A stretch of DNA of 64,000 nucleotides. Origin: Oryza sativa Japonica Group (taxonomy: Eukaryota > Streptophyta > Magnoliopsida > Poales > Poaceae). The position numbers and the translations under genes were made by a program. Positions within the stretch are counted from its first letter, which is position 1; the number at the start of each line of letters is the position of its first letter. Where the stretch lies: NCBI RefSeq assembly GCF_034140825.1, contig NC_089037.1:14321001-14385000 (forward strand). Reading direction: 5' to 3'. The notes beneath the pieces are model-generated. The model was not told where the DNA came from. It did no database searches and worked only from the letters and a program-made list of their open reading frames with translations. Below are positions 12,121 to 23,799 of this stretch, piece by piece.

Positions 12121-12345
12121 TAGCAATCACGCAGTAGCACCAGAGAGACTGAGATTGAGGAGGAGGACGACGAGGAGGGCACCAGAGAGACTGAGATTGA
12201 GGAGGAGGACGACGAGGAGGGCACCAGAGAGACTAAGATTGAGTAGGAGGAGGACGAGGAGGAGAAGGGAGGAGGGGTAGCAATCACGCAGTAGCACCAG
12301 ACAGACCGAGATTGAGGAGGAGGAGGAGGACGAGGACGATGAGAA
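12121..12345. repeat. 42-bp GA-rich tandem array
   Basis: Units of 42 bp start at 12138, 12180 and 12222 (CACCAGAGAGACTGAGATTG then GAG/GAC triplets). A higher-order copy of the leader TAGCAATCACGCAGTAGCACC appears at 12121 and again near 12278. It lies immediately 3' of the minus-strand gene and could be its 3' UTR. Confidence 0.85.
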
Positions 12346-12367
12346 GGGTAGGAGTAGACTGGCTTAC

Positions 12368-12858
12368 TCAAAGCCGTGAGAATTCCCTGGCCGGAATCCT
12401 CAGATCCCACACCTGGTCTACCAGCAACTTGGCTCGGCGAAGATAATCGATCATCGTAGGGCGCGGGTGCCGCTCCGTGGTGATCGCCGTGGCGACATCC
12501 TCCAGCAACTCCCCAAGCAGATGCACGATCTCCTCTATGGCGGCGCTGCCGAGGTGCAGGCGGCGCAGCTTCGTCCCGGCGTCGAGGAGGCGTGTCGTGA
12601 GGGGGAGATGATCTGGTCCAGGAGAGGGGCGGCGGTGGCGATCACGCGGTGGACACGAACCATAGCGTTGAGGTGCTCTATGCCCTCCACCTCCCAGTGC
12701 ATCCCGTCGATCTTCATCTGCTGCCGGAGGAGAGCGCGCATCCTCCTGGCATGGCGGATGCGCCACAAGCACCTGATGCTGACGGTGAGGCCGATTCTGT
12801 CGCCGTGCGTGCGAAGAAGAGCCTTGACGTCGCCCAGCGATCGGATAACCCTAACCAT
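12368..12858 (-). pseudogene. Unknown helical protein gene, frameshifted
   Basis: The minus strand opens at 12858 with MVRVIRSLGDVKALLRTHGD and reads well to about 12610 (IRHARRMRALLRQQMKIDGM, HLNAMVRVHRVIATAAPLLD). It then leaves the coding frame. The continuation with the same character (LLDAGTKLRRLHLGSAAIEE, IVHLLGELLEDVATAITTER, ending ARREFSRL-like) is in another frame and stops at 12368. The switch falls at a C-run near 12610, so a one-base indel is the simplest explanation; a sequencing error is possible. An unbroken product would be about 163 residues, all-helical and Arg/Leu-rich. I do not recognise the family. The frame stays open upstream to 13116, but that part is low-complexity and probably leader. 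Confidence 0.5.
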
Positions 12859-13199
12859 GGCGATCGCGGGAGCACTCCTCGATTGGTCTCTCTCTCTCTC
12901 CGCTCGGCGGCGGTGGGGAGCGTACGGGATTGGTTTGCGAGAGGGAGTGGGGGGGTTCGAAATTTGGAGAGGCGGTGGAGGGGAGGGGTATTTAACGCCG
13001 ATATCTTGCTTGTCGAGCACGATTTTGGAAATGACTAACGAAGGCGAGGCGGTGGTGGAGCTCGCCGTCCGACCGGCCGGTTGAGCAGAGTAGTGTGCGC
13101 ATTGCTTGTGGCACAAGTATGATTCGCTGATGCGAGCGGCGAGGCATCGTTGATGGGAGGAGCGGGAATGGTTGGGGGAAGTGTAAGCTGGACAGCGCG

Positions 13200-14030
13200 C
13201 GCATGGGCATCGGTTTCCTTCTTAGCTGTGCGCGTGTGCGCATGGAAGAGGAAGACGATGGAGTCGAGGAGGAAGAAGAGGAAGGCCCCCATCACATCTC
13301 GACCATCCAATGTGTATGTGTAGAGAAAAAGTTGCCTTCCCACGCCACGCCACGCGACGCGACGCGCGAGGCATTGGCGCGCGCCCGCCTACGCCTACCC
13401 TGTTGCCCGTGTACCACGCGCGCCGCATTCGCGTCACCGACGACGAGACGACAACCACCGCCGCCGCTACGCGCCCAAGCCGACACCCCAACGGCAACCG
13501 CTTCAGCCCTCGAATCCCGGCGGCCTGCACTGCACCCCGCGCCGGCCGCCTCAACGTTCCCTCGTCGAATCCAGGGGAACCCGCAGCGACATCCGCCCAT
13601 CGGCCATGGTTTGGGTCCTCCGCCTTCGCCGGCGGCGCCCAGAGAGGAGAGGGTGCCAGATCTTTGCGGCAAAATCCATGGATGAGACGGCGGCGGCGGC
13701 GGGAGACGGGGAGAGGGGCCTACTGGCCTAGGGCAGAAGCGGAGCGGCATTTGTTTCCCCCGCCTCCGCCTCCCCCTCCTGTGCGCGTCGTCGTCTTCCC
13801 CTCCGGTGGCGTGGCGTGGCGTGGCGCCCCGCGCTTCGTAGCCTCCCCCAGTACTGCTCCTGCTCCGTCACCACGGGATCCGGCCTCCGGCGCCACGCGG
13901 CCCTCGCCTGCGAGGACCCCGTCGACGAGACGAGGTGCGTGCGTTTTCACCTTGCTCCGTTCGTTCGGCTCGTCAAAGTCGCCAAATCATCTCACCGTTG
14001 TTGATACAACTTACTAGCATACTGTTTCGA
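13200..14030. other. GC-rich tract upstream of the rhodanese relic
   Basis: Open frames occur in all phases because of GC richness. One plus-strand frame (13816-13934) reads like a transit-peptide exon (ALRSLPQYCSCSVTTGSGLR ... CEDPVDETR) and ends at a GTGCGT donor-like site. It may be the former first exon of the STR-type gene downstream. I could not verify the rest. Confidence 0.3.
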
Positions 14031-14209
14031 GGAGTTGGACACACTTTATTAATTTGTTCAAATCCGTTGCTTAGCAATTACCCCTACTACATTATTTTAC
14101 ATTTTACATGTGGGGAATAGTTCTGTGGATAAAATTGAGTTCAGAATTAATGAGCTGGTTTTTCCTTTAGCATCACCTGCTTTGGTTAATTGGTTTCCTG
14201 CTTTGGATT

Positions 14210-15680
14210 CTAGTAATTTCTAAGGCACCTGTCGAGAAGAATGAAATGGTGATCTTCTATCGATGCCCAAAATGTTTTACGGAACGCGGATTGCCTAGTT
14301 GACACTACATTAGATCCAGAAATCAGGCAATATACAGTGACCCGCCGTTGTAGATAGATGAGCATGCTGAGAAGCTCCGTGGAAATCGATTCAGATGTAT
14401 GCATGACTGGATCTAAAAGATTACTAGCTAGCTATTGTATACTCCCTCCGTTTCGAAATGTTTGACGCCGTTGACTTTTTAGCACATGTTTGACCGTTCG
14501 TCTTATTCAAAAAATTTAAATAATTATTAATTCTTTTCCTATCATTTGATTCATTGTTAAATATATTTTTATGTAGGCATATAACTTTACATATTTCACA
14601 AAAGTTTTTGAATAAGACGAACGGTCAAACATGTGCTAAAAAGTCAACGGTGTCAAACATTTCAAAACGGAGGGAGTATATTAATTAGACTGTGTCATCT
14701 GAGATGTGACCATACTACTGATCATATGTTCAGGCATGCCGCTGGAGGTATACAATGTGAGTCGGCATCAGCTTTTGTTCTCTCTGAAGGTGAAGGTTTC
14801 CAGAATGTATTTGGTATTGCAAGTTTGCAACACTTTTTATTTGTTGTTTGATGCTTTTGAGGAAAATATAGAGTTGAGCATGTTTAGGTAGTGTGCATTC
14901 ATTAGGACCAACTGGTCATCAAATTCTTGTTGTGCTTGCATTGGTTATATGGTGGCAGTGGCCAGCACTCAGAAATATCTGGATTCTGGAGCAATTCTCA
15001 GATGGTAGCTGTTTTGAAGGAATGAAGTTTGTATTTGACCATAGGTTGTTACTCCATATATGCAGCTAACAATGTAGTTGTTAGTTGTTACTCAATTCCG
15101 TAGTGGAACTGTTTTCATAAAAAAATTCTTACATTGTACACTGCTAACTCTTGTTCTGGTTTGGATAGGATTACAGTGGGAAGCCTTAAAAAAGAACACA
15201 CATGGAACTTGTTTGCTATTTTCTTAGAAAATAGATAAAAACCCGACCTCTACATCCAAAAAGGGATGTATGCAGCCAAGGAACTTGTTTGCTCTGCAGT
15301 TCTTCTTTTGATAACTATTTGAATTCATATCGGTGTCGCTGCAGCCATTGTAGAATGCTGGTCCTAATAGAGTGACAGGTTGATATAATCCTAATTTCAT
15401 GTTTCTTTCTGTGAAGTAACATTTGTTGATTGGCATCTTAACTTCAGCTATTTGAATATGCAGTTCTATGCCACGGCATCTATTCACCAATCTTCTTACT
15501 TTCTTCTCCAGGATTCCACTTAGGAGTATGTACGTGAGTTATGCCAAAAGAATGTAAAGCCAGGCTGCCAAACGTCACCAAGGCAAGCCAAATAGAGACA
15601 GAGCTAATAGATTCTTCTGACTTTGGAAAACCAGCGATTATTAAATAAATTGTAACCTCTAAAACTCCCAGGAATAATGG
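14210..15680 (+). pseudogene. Rhodanese-domain gene relic (STR7/STR8-type, chloroplast)
   Basis: Scattered plus-strand pieces match the order of plant STR7/STR8-type rhodanese proteins as I remember them. LDPEIRQY and IDEHAEKLRG lie near 14310-14385, AGGIQCESASAF and GEGFQNVFGI near 14735-14820 (compare GGIRCEMASAY ... GEGFENVFQL), and LEQFSDGSCFEGMKFVFDHR near 14980-15045. RCRCSHCRMLVLI is near 15330, and ELCQKNVKPGCQTSPRQAK and LIDSSDFGKPAIIK are near 15540-15640. The pieces are in different frames with in-frame stops, and the active-site loop CTGG is replaced by HAAGG. A Stowaway MITE (14442-14676) splits it. Function is certainly lost here. The retained intron-like gaps suggest an old segmental copy rather than a processed one. 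Confidence 0.8.
14442..14676. mobile_element. Stowaway-type MITE, 235 bp
   Basis: The ends are CTCCCTCCGTTTCGAAATG and the inverse CATTTCAAAACGGAGGGAG, flanked by TA on both sides. Inverted similarity continues inward (GTTGACTTTTTAGCACATG). It is inserted within the rhodanese relic and is non-coding. Confidence 0.92.
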
Positions 15681-15726
15681 CGACTGTTAGGTTCTGTATC
15701 AGTTTGCTTTTGTACTATCCTGAATA

Positions 15727-15958
15727 CTAAATCCGTCCTAAAATAAATGCAGCCATAAATATCCGTGTTTAGCGCTTTGACCATCCGTCTTATTTAAAAA
15801 ATTTATGAAAAATATTAAAAAAATTAGTCACACATAAAGTACTATTCATGTTTTATTATCTAATAACAATAAAAATACCTCTTTTTTTAAATAAGACGAA
15901 CAGTCAAACGTTGAACATGAATAGCGCTAAAACTGCACTTATTTTGGGACGGAGGGAG
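15727..15958. mobile_element. Stowaway-type MITE, 232 bp
   Basis: The right end TTTTGGGACGGAGGGAG followed by TA is canonical; the left end is diverged (CTAAATCCGTCCTAAAATAA) after TA. The interior holds the usual inverted AATAAGACGAAC(A/G)GTCAAACG segment. Confidence 0.88.
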
Positions 15959-16663
15959 TATATGCTATTTTTCCTCACAAGTATCTCAGTACTATGAAAG
16001 ATGTGGTGCAGATGAAGAAGAGATTCAGACATTCAGTACCGTGAGGTCAAAGCTGTCTTTGTACTTTTGTCATGTAAACTGCAGGTTTAATTCCATATTG
16101 TTTCAACCTCTCTGCATTTCTTTTGAATGGGCATGCATGCGTACTGTTATTCCATTCGTTTCAGTCTACAAGTTTCTTGAATTTCTTGCACCGGGCTTTC
16201 TTTAATGTGTGGAGGCGATGATTGAATGGATATAGAAATATAATCATTTATATATTCATGCCAATCTATAGCCAAATATTGGATGCTTGAATTTTGTTTA
16301 TTAGGTAAAAATTACATGTACCGGTTTAAATGGGTGGATAGATAATACATCTTGTTTTTGGGGAGAGAGGAGGCAGACGGTATTCTATATTTTTACATAC
16401 AAAAATTGGATGACAATAGCTAGACGTAAAGGGAGTTTAAGCAAAGTCCTCGACATCAGCTCAATAGGATATGTCAAAAATTTTAACTGTACTGTGCTGC
16501 TTTGTAGGGAAAAAAAATGAGTTAGAGCTTTGAATGGAATATGAATTTGAAGCTTTGAACTGACTGGAATCATGCGTTATAGCTAATTTATGTTTTTTTA
16601 TTATTACAACCTACAAAAATGGCACCTTCAGCTGCTTTGTCAGTTCCATTTTTTCTTTTGGAT

Positions 16664-16995
16664 GGCCTGTTTGGGAAACAGGGATTTATTTCAAGTCCCT
16701 GTCACATCGGATGTTTGGACACTAATTTAGAGTTTTAAACATACACTAAATACAAAACCTATTCCATAACCTTGGACTAATTTGCGAGACGAATCTTTTA
16801 AGTCTAATTATGTCATGATTTGACAATGTGATGCTACGGTAAACTTTTCATAATTATAGATTAATTAGGCTTAAAAAATTCGTCTCGCAGATTAGCTCTC
16901 ATTTATGAAATTAGTTTTTTTATTAGTATATATTTAATACTCCAAATTAACGTCCAAACATCCGATATGACATGAACTAAAAAGTTTTAGCCATA
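16664..16995. mobile_element. MITE of the GGCCTGTTTGG type
   Basis: The left part (GGCCTGTTTGGGAAACAGGG ... ATCGGATGTTTGGACAC) is inverted at the right (GTCCAAACATCCGATATGACA ... AGTTTTAGCC). GCGAGACGAATCTTTTAAG is mirrored by AAAATTCGTCTCGC. This is a high-copy rice MITE pattern. The superfamily (hAT or PIF) is not settled from sequence. Nothing else is seen in 15960-16660 apart from AT-rich intergenic DNA. Confidence 0.7.
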
Positions 16996-17034
16996 TAGGT
17001 TGACACCATCAGGAACTGAAATTTCCGACAATGC

Positions 17035-19230
17035 TCACTCTGAGGATAGGATACCCTGGGGACTGCAGAGAAAACAAATTAATGCGTGTGATGTGAAGGC
17101 ATAAACTACATATATATTATCCTCCAAATAGTTATAGCTATCATCGTATATATTATCCATGAAATCTCCATTTCGAATGTGTGGCGTCCCCAAACCTCGC
17201 GGGTCCGGAGGCCACGATACTGTACCTGTGTAACATGTACCAGTCCCAGGATACACAAGCTGATACACACAGAACATCGGTGATCCAAAGCAATCTAATA
17301 ATATTACATTACTAGGATGGTCCTTACGTAAGTTGCCATCATGGATAGACCCCAGATGGACATCAATACGACACCAAAGACAATAACAAAAGTGACAAAA
17401 ACAGAGCGGAAGCGAACAACGGAAGGCGACTTAACGACTAAGCGCTAGGCTAGACACCTAAGTGATTAACTTATTCCACAGGCACGGTTTGGGAACTAGG
17501 CCCGAAACCCTAAAAGTCTTCATAGTTGGCGTGCTCCTAAAGATACTCCTCTGCGGTTGGATCATATCCTCCTTCTTCGTCTTCAAAGCCTATTATAATT
17601 ATATATAGAGCAAGGGTGAGTACTTTCGTACTCAGCAAGCCATAGGGAAGATGACATGTGCGGCTACCAAAGGAGGCAGAAGTTTTCATTTGCGAAAACC
17701 AGCCATTTCTCTAAAGGTTTCTTTTGCAAAACTCTAGTGTGTCAAGTTTTAGTTATCGGAAAGAGGCTCACGCTTCAATCCATTCCACAAGTTGCTTTGC
17801 AACAACGTGTCACAGGTAATTAGTGAATATGTATACTTCTACCAACACCTTAGTTCTCATAAAATTTTCTCCAACTCTTGCACTTATCTCCACTGTACTT
17901 CTCCCCGAGCCGTCTCAGCTCAAAACACCACGAGCCATCTCAGCTCAAAGCACCACGAGCCATCTTAGCTCAAATCACCTCTCAACCAAACAGTCCAGCT
18001 CCTACACACACTATGATAACAATCGACATCCCAGATCACACATACCTGTTCCAAACCACTCAGGTTTGTCGTCTGCCACACAGGCTGGCTCTAGAACAGT
18101 TCCCATCCCACAAACCAATTTCACAAAGCATTTACAAACAACACTACGCTAAGAGAATAACCTCATATTTGCTCTTAACCGTGGGCACGGCTGTTCGAAC
18201 AGTTTAAACTCTGCAGAGGTCGTACGCTTTACCCACACGACACGAAACTGACACCGGTCACCCGTCGGCACCGGAAGTTCATTGCAAGGCCTTTCCAAAG
18301 CTAGTCCATAAAAAATCCCATGCCACATAGTTGGTCGCACGACAAGCATCAGGCAGTCTCAGCCCTCGTCTACTTAGGGTACACTAGGGATCCTACACCT
18401 ATTGGTACCGTATCGCCACAATAGAGGCGGGCCACACATGGCCAAAGATCTCATCAAACACACACAACTTCGTCTCCTCATCCCCAGTGTCCCACTACTA
18501 TTGGCATACAAGATAATCATGGACTAACTAAGTACTTCTCCATGGATATCCCATAATACCCGTGTGGTCGCACTGTAAGATGCTTGGATGGAATTCCCAA
18601 AGGAATCGGTCCTTAACGACAATACATAACCAGCCACACAGGCTCAGCCTACATAACATCAGGGTTCGCAAACTAGTTTTACTTTGCAAACACACCGACA
18701 CTGAACATCAGGTTTTGAATAGTTGATTGGAAATCCAGGTTTCCCACACGACAATACAATAGTGGCAGGGCTAAGCCCAACTACCTCGACGTCCAGACCT
18801 GTAGGGTAAGACATCGGCGCGTAATATGTGGAGCTATCAAGGACATGGTATTCAATATCCTACAGAGTATAAATGCGACTAATCGGTAGGTCCATCGGAT
18901 GCATTCACAAACCGAGGCCAAACAGTTTCACGTGTAACTTAAGCATGCACATTTACAAACAACATAATTTTGCACATATAGGAAATAGTATGGTCAAAGG
19001 TAGCTTGCCTTGGTCCTATGGTGGTTCTTCCTCGTCGAGAACAGCTTCCGAATCGACCGCGGGATTGGCAACTATATGCGAAAAAGAGAAAATCAACACA
19101 AGGGCTAATAAAATAGCTCAAACAGTAAGATTTAATACTGCCATCCAATAAATCTCATTTTAGGAAAAAATATGGAAGTTGAACGGAGTCAATCGGAGTG
19201 ACGGTTTAGGAGATATGATTTTTGGAAGAT
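17035..19230. repeat. Unclassified repeat-like tract, possibly retroelement-derived
   Basis: There is no credible gene here. The GTGAGTACTTTCGTACTCAGCAAG phrase near 17617 and GTTGAACGGAGTCAATCGGAGTGACGG near 19175 recall rice LTR-retroelement sequence, and short CAGCTCAAA(A/G)CACCACGAGCCAT repeats occur at 17915-17975. I cannot find a primer-binding site, matching LTRs or target duplication, so the assignment is weak. It is treated as a broken, probably old fragment. Confidence 0.3.
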
Positions 19231-19424
19231 TATATGATTTTATGGACAAAGGAAAAAAGAGTTTCTTTATGGGAAAAAGGAATATTTTGGAATAAACCCC
19301 TCGTGGGGCCCACTGTCAGTGGCACCGGGAGGGATCGGCCCACGGTAGACCGTGTCCACGGAGGGCGCGGCGCAAAGGAGTGGTTTATTCCGCCGCTCTG
19401 GCGTGTTGATTCTGTAGTTTTTTT

Positions 19425-19480
19425 TCTCCTACTTAATACAAAGGTGTGCAATTCTTTTGCACATTCCCTTAAAAGATGGA
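19425..19480 (+). repeat. LINE-like 3' tail fragment
   Basis: CTTAATACAAAGG is followed by a hairpin TGTGCAATTCTTTTGCACA (19445-19463) and then A-containing tail sequence. This is the layout seen at the 3' ends of rice L1-type LINEs. No LINE coding sequence is present alongside, so it is a very truncated copy at best. Confidence 0.45.
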
Positions 19481-19843
19481 TTATGACAGGATGAAATTTG
19501 TCCATTTGTATTTCCAGGCTTTTAACTGGGGCGATCAAAGCTCTCCAGGTTTTTAAAAACTGGACCTTCTAAATGAACTCTTCTATTATGGTTGGTAATA
19601 GGCCATGTAATTAAACTCAAGAAAGCTATAGACTTACTCCTTAATGTCATAATAGCAAAGTAGAAGGTCTGTTCTTAAATTTCGGTTTAGCTATCTATAG
19701 GTCGACCAAATTGTGCAGTTACAGCAGTCATACAGATATTCCACTTGTGATATAAATCTTCCGTAATCAATAGTTTGCAACACATACCTCTGGAAAGTTT
19801 GGCCATGAATATCTTAATCTTTTACCACATTGATAATTATTAC

Positions 19844-20202
19844 CCTTTCTTTCAGAAGCAATCGATCCATCTGCTGCAAATCAAGTATTGTTATGAACAA
19901 TACAGATATTAGCAGGTCTTTAACAGCAGGAAACACGGTTTTAACAGAATTTCGAGTGAAGAGGTAGTAAAATAGCGGGGGGGGGGGGGGGGGGATCTTG
20001 AACAGCAGAAACACAAAGTTTAAGGAGATATTTCGAGTGAAGAGTCTGGTGTGGCAGGCAGAGATAGATAGATCGATCGATAGCCGAGAGGATCGAACAG
20101 GGAAGGAGGCTTACCGCGGGGTTTCTGCGCCTTCTGACGACGTCGGCGCCACTCCCGCTGCCGCTGCCTAGCCATGAGCCGCTTCAGCGATAGCATCCCC
20201 AT
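19844..20202 (-). CDS. Two 5' exons of a small basic protein gene (partial)
   Basis: On the minus strand an exon at 20202-20115 encodes MGMLSLKRLMARQRQREWRR then RRQKAQKPR and ends at a GTAAGC donor. A second possible exon (19873-19844, TTTGCAG acceptor, GTAATA donor) continues in phase as ADGSIASERK. The N-terminus is extremely Arg/Gln-rich. I could not trace later exons; the repeat-like tract at 17-19.5 kb lies downstream and may have displaced them. I do not recognise the family. A run of 18 G at 19977-19994 sits in the intron. Confidence 0.35.
19977..19994. repeat. Poly-G run, 18 bases
   Basis: An uninterrupted G homopolymer, unusual in length. It could form a G-quadruplex with itself, and its length is likely unreliable in sequencing. 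Confidence 0.9.
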
Positions 20203-20559
20203 TGATGATGTTGATCATAATTGATACCACCACGGTGGTTCGTCTCCAGATCGAGACGGGAAATACCTCAGATCAATCCCTCGATCTGCCCTGCCCGACC
20301 GAGGGAACTCGCGTCGGCGGCGGCGGCGAGGAAGACGACGACGGCGACGGCGACGAAAAGGAGAAAACCGGACGAGGAGCGGACATGCGCAGCCCAGCCC
20401 AAGGCAAAGCGTTCCTATGAAAGCGACACGGCCCAAAATCGCGCTGGACGGCACACGCCGTATCAGCCAGCCAGCCTATTTGTAGTTGGAATAGTTCACT
20501 GTGAGTCCCTTAATTATTGGCAGAATCTAATTCGTATCCCGGAACCACACCGAATATGT

Positions 20560-22255
20560 CGGGAGAGCACTACGTGTCGGACGTACGGCGCGAGACGAAA
20601 AATTGGACGCATCCATGAGCCATCCGATCCGCGCGCTCGCCGTCAACCGATTTGATGTCATCAAGAATACATGCATGTAAAACAAATTTTAGACTATTTT
20701 TTCTCTTAAATTATATTATGTATCCAAATCATGATCCAATTACACCATCAAATTCGTTACAATTAAATATTTAAAATAAGACCACACATGGATATATTCC
20801 GATGAAATTTTTTTAGCTTATTATTGAATTATTTTTAAATGTTGCACGCTGTTCCACCAAATATATCGAAATTGTTTCACTAGGTAGATAGAAAATATTT
20901 CAATCGTTTAAATCGGGTGCTGTTTCACTTTATATAAAAACAATGTTTCAGAAAATAGTGAAAGAATGTTTTAAGTCATTGCAACATTTGATCCATACAA
21001 AGTGAAACATTATAAGTACACTAGGCGAAACATTTTTGGTGGTACAAAAAATAAAACGAATTCCCTTAATAGAGGGTGTCCATAATATGTGGGTGATTTA
21101 TTGCAAAAGAATATTTTAATTCACTGCAACATTAGATCTATACACAGTGAAACATTGTGAGTACATTAGGTGAAATATTTTTAGTGGAACAAAACATTAA
21201 ACGGATTCCCTTAATAGAGGGTTTCCATAATATGTGGGTGATTTGTTGTAACGGAATATGTAGTGGGGACACGTGGCAGCACGAGGACGCGTGTGGGAGA
21301 GACGTGGTGGGCCCTGGCGGCTGGCATTCTCTGTGTCCTGAGCGTCCGACGCAAATCATAGGATCGGACGTCCGGGACGAAGCGTTTTCCGAAAGTCTTC
21401 GTTGGCCCGACGACTACAATGAGAGCGGTACGGCTCGTACGTCTGATATCCTACCAAATATCGGACGCCCAGCCCAGCTCTGAGCGTATGTGCATGTGCA
21501 TGTTGCTGCACTTTATTTTTCACTCCACAATCATGAGGAATCTTTCCATCTGACGTCTCATGTCCCAACAAAAATTGGTTGGTCAAATGTTCCTAGTTGA
21601 CCATTGAGTGAAACATCAAATTATATATGGTGAAACAAAAAATCAGCAACTGAGACATTTAAAAATTTTATGAAACATGATGAAGATACACGTTGAAACA
21701 TGTCGCTACCACATATGAAACAACTAGTGTTAACGGATTGAAACATATGTTTTTCTTTTATCAAAATATAATCATATGATATCTTGTTATAAAGATTTAA
21801 TTACAACGAATACAACGGTGTGATCAGATTATAGATTGGATAATTAGTTTATGAGAAAAATCATTTTAAAGCTCGCAAAAATGCATACATGTATGCATGT
21901 ATGAGGTGGAGAGAGATGGGAGGGTAGTGGCAAGTATTTCCGTGAATTTTATGAAACACAATAAAAACATATGCTGAAACATATTGCTATAACGTATGAA
22001 ACATAAAGTATTAATGGTTTGAAACATATGTTTTTCTTTAATCGGAATATAATCATGTGATATCTTGTTATAAAGATTTAATTCTAATGAATATAACGGT
22101 GCAATCGGATTTTAGATTGGATAAGTAGTTTAGGAGAAAAAAAATTTAAAAAATTGACACATGCATATGCATGGTTGAAATTAGCAGTAGATACTCCAAC
22201 GTGGGAAGCATCGGCGTGGTGTCCGATTTTCTTGTCTTGTTCGGACGGCCGATTA
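20560..22255. mobile_element. TIR element with TGAAAC-rich body
   Basis: The arm ATACATGCATGTAAAACAAAT ... TTACAATTAAAT (about 20670-20770) recurs inverted at about 21780-21905 and again at 22030-22165, so the right arm is present twice as a roughly 310-bp tandem duplication. A block of about 155 bp is also tandemly repeated (about 20960-21100 and 21115-21255, each with CCCTTAATAGAGGGT(G/T)TCCATAATATGTGGGTGAT). TGAAACAT/TGTTTCA motifs occur roughly every 25-40 bases across the body. There is no transposase. Edges are approximate. Confidence 0.55.
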
Positions 22256-22276
22256 CAAGCATTTTTCAATATGGGG

Positions 22277-23658
22277 TCGACCCTCCATCTATTAAAACCA
22301 ATACAATTTAACTCCTTTGGTGGTTTTAGAGGATGGTTTCGCTAACGTGACGCTCTACATAGTGGTGTTGACCTGGTTTTCGTTCTACTGGCGCTTATGT
22401 TACATTAGAATTAAAAAAATACGTAGGACCCATTTACCATTCACAAAAGAAATATTATAGGACCCACACATCAGTCTCTCTTTCTCTCTCTCCCCCTTGG
22501 GTTGTCTGCGGGGATAGCTGGAGCGGCATGGCGGGGGCTCCGGCCTCGGTGGCTTTCAAAGCCTCCTTCTTCACAACAGGATCCAAAATCCCGCCCTAGA
22601 GTTCATCTACCTCCCCTTCCAAAACTTCTTATCCTTCTCCTTCTTGCTAATCTCTATCGATCCATCCATCCATTGCCTCACAAGCACCTCATTCTTTTTT
22701 CCTTTGATTCTTCGCTGCTAACGCCACCAAAACAGACAACAGATTTACAGCAAACAGAAATAACCCCCACCAAAAATAAGGGAGAATATTTTTTAAAAAA
22801 AAAGGAAGCAAAATTAAGGAAGGGCCTAATATCAAATAATTAGAAGGGGTGAGGCTTTGAACCCAGGTCGTCTAGCCCACCACCTTGTAAAGATAGCCGA
22901 AAGACCCCTGGGCGTTTCTCAACTTTTTTTTGGGAGGGGGAGGGGGTGTTAGCGTTCTCCGTTGTGACGAGATGCATGCGCTCACTGTGGACGCCACTGC
23001 ACCTGTCGCGCATGCCTTCACATGCGACACGAAACGCTTCCCTACGCCACTGCTAGGCCATGCCACCCCCGCAGCGGCGGTGGCGGAGAAGCCGAACACG
23101 ACTACGTGGTTGGCCTACCTCTCGTCCGCACACTGTACAACGTGGATGGCTGGGCGCGCCATACTTCTTTGCCATGCAACGTTGTTGTGCGCCCGCACGA
23201 CGCTGCCACGTTGCCCGGGCATGAGTTCAACCTTACCAAGGTGGTGGCCAAGGCCACCGGCCCATGCTCCGGTGGCGGGCTTGGACTACCACTTCCCCTG
23301 CCGATGCAGTTCCCTGACTTGCTCCGCCACCGCTACCGCCGCCGCTCCACCGCCCACCCTCCCGCCGCCTGCCACCTGGGGCTTCAGCTCTCACCGTAGA
23401 CGACCGGATAGGGAGAGAAAGGGGAGAGAGAGAGGGGGGAGGAGGAAGGAGAAAGAGAGGCTGACATGTGGGATCCCCATGTCAATGGGTCCCACAATAT
23501 TTCTTTTGTGAATGATAAATGGGTCCCACGTATTTTTTAATTCTAATGTTATATAAGCGTCACGCCAACACCGCCACATAGGAGCCACGTCAATGAAACT
23601 GCCTTCAAAATCACCAAGGGAGTTAAAATTACACCACTTTTAATAGTTGAGGGGTCGA
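22277..23658. mobile_element. Long-TIR element (Mutator-like), 1.4 kb
   Basis: The left arm TCGACCCTCCATCTATTAAAA ... CGTAGGACCCATTTACCATTCACAAAAGAAATATT is mirrored at the right (AATATTTCTTTTGTGAATGATAAATGGGTCCCACG ... TTAATAGTTGAGGGGTCGA). Inverted similarity runs over about 230 bp. The GC-rich interior (22530-23400) may be captured host DNA: a plus frame at 23100-23330 reads YVVGLPLVRTLYNVDGWARH, which I do not recognise. A tRNA-like T-arm motif lies at 22853-22885. No transposase is encoded. Confidence 0.75.
22853..22885 (-). promoter_or_regulatory. tRNA-like B-box motif inside the long-TIR element
   Basis: On the minus strand GTGGTGGGCTAGACGACCTGGGTTCAAAGCC contains a good B box (GGGTTCAAAGC). 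The A box is less clear. It probably comes from a SINE insertion or a tRNA-derived segment. Confidence 0.35.
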
Positions 23659-23799
23659 GATATTCGGTATTGCGGTTTAAGGTTATGAATTATATTCAAC
23701 CACTAGGTACGTAAGGGAGTCAAAGTGGACTTATTCCTTTGCACTTCCCCTTTGTTCCCGCTGGTCTAAAAGTTTTTCGAAAACGATTAGGCTTGGGCA

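Noticed and set aside
11924-12345. CRISPR-like array
   Set aside because: Units are adjacent tandem repeats without unique spacers in a plant nuclear context.
13310-14017. 235-residue plus-strand frame
   Set aside because: Pure GC-rich low complexity; only a short different-frame piece (13816-13934) resembles an exon.
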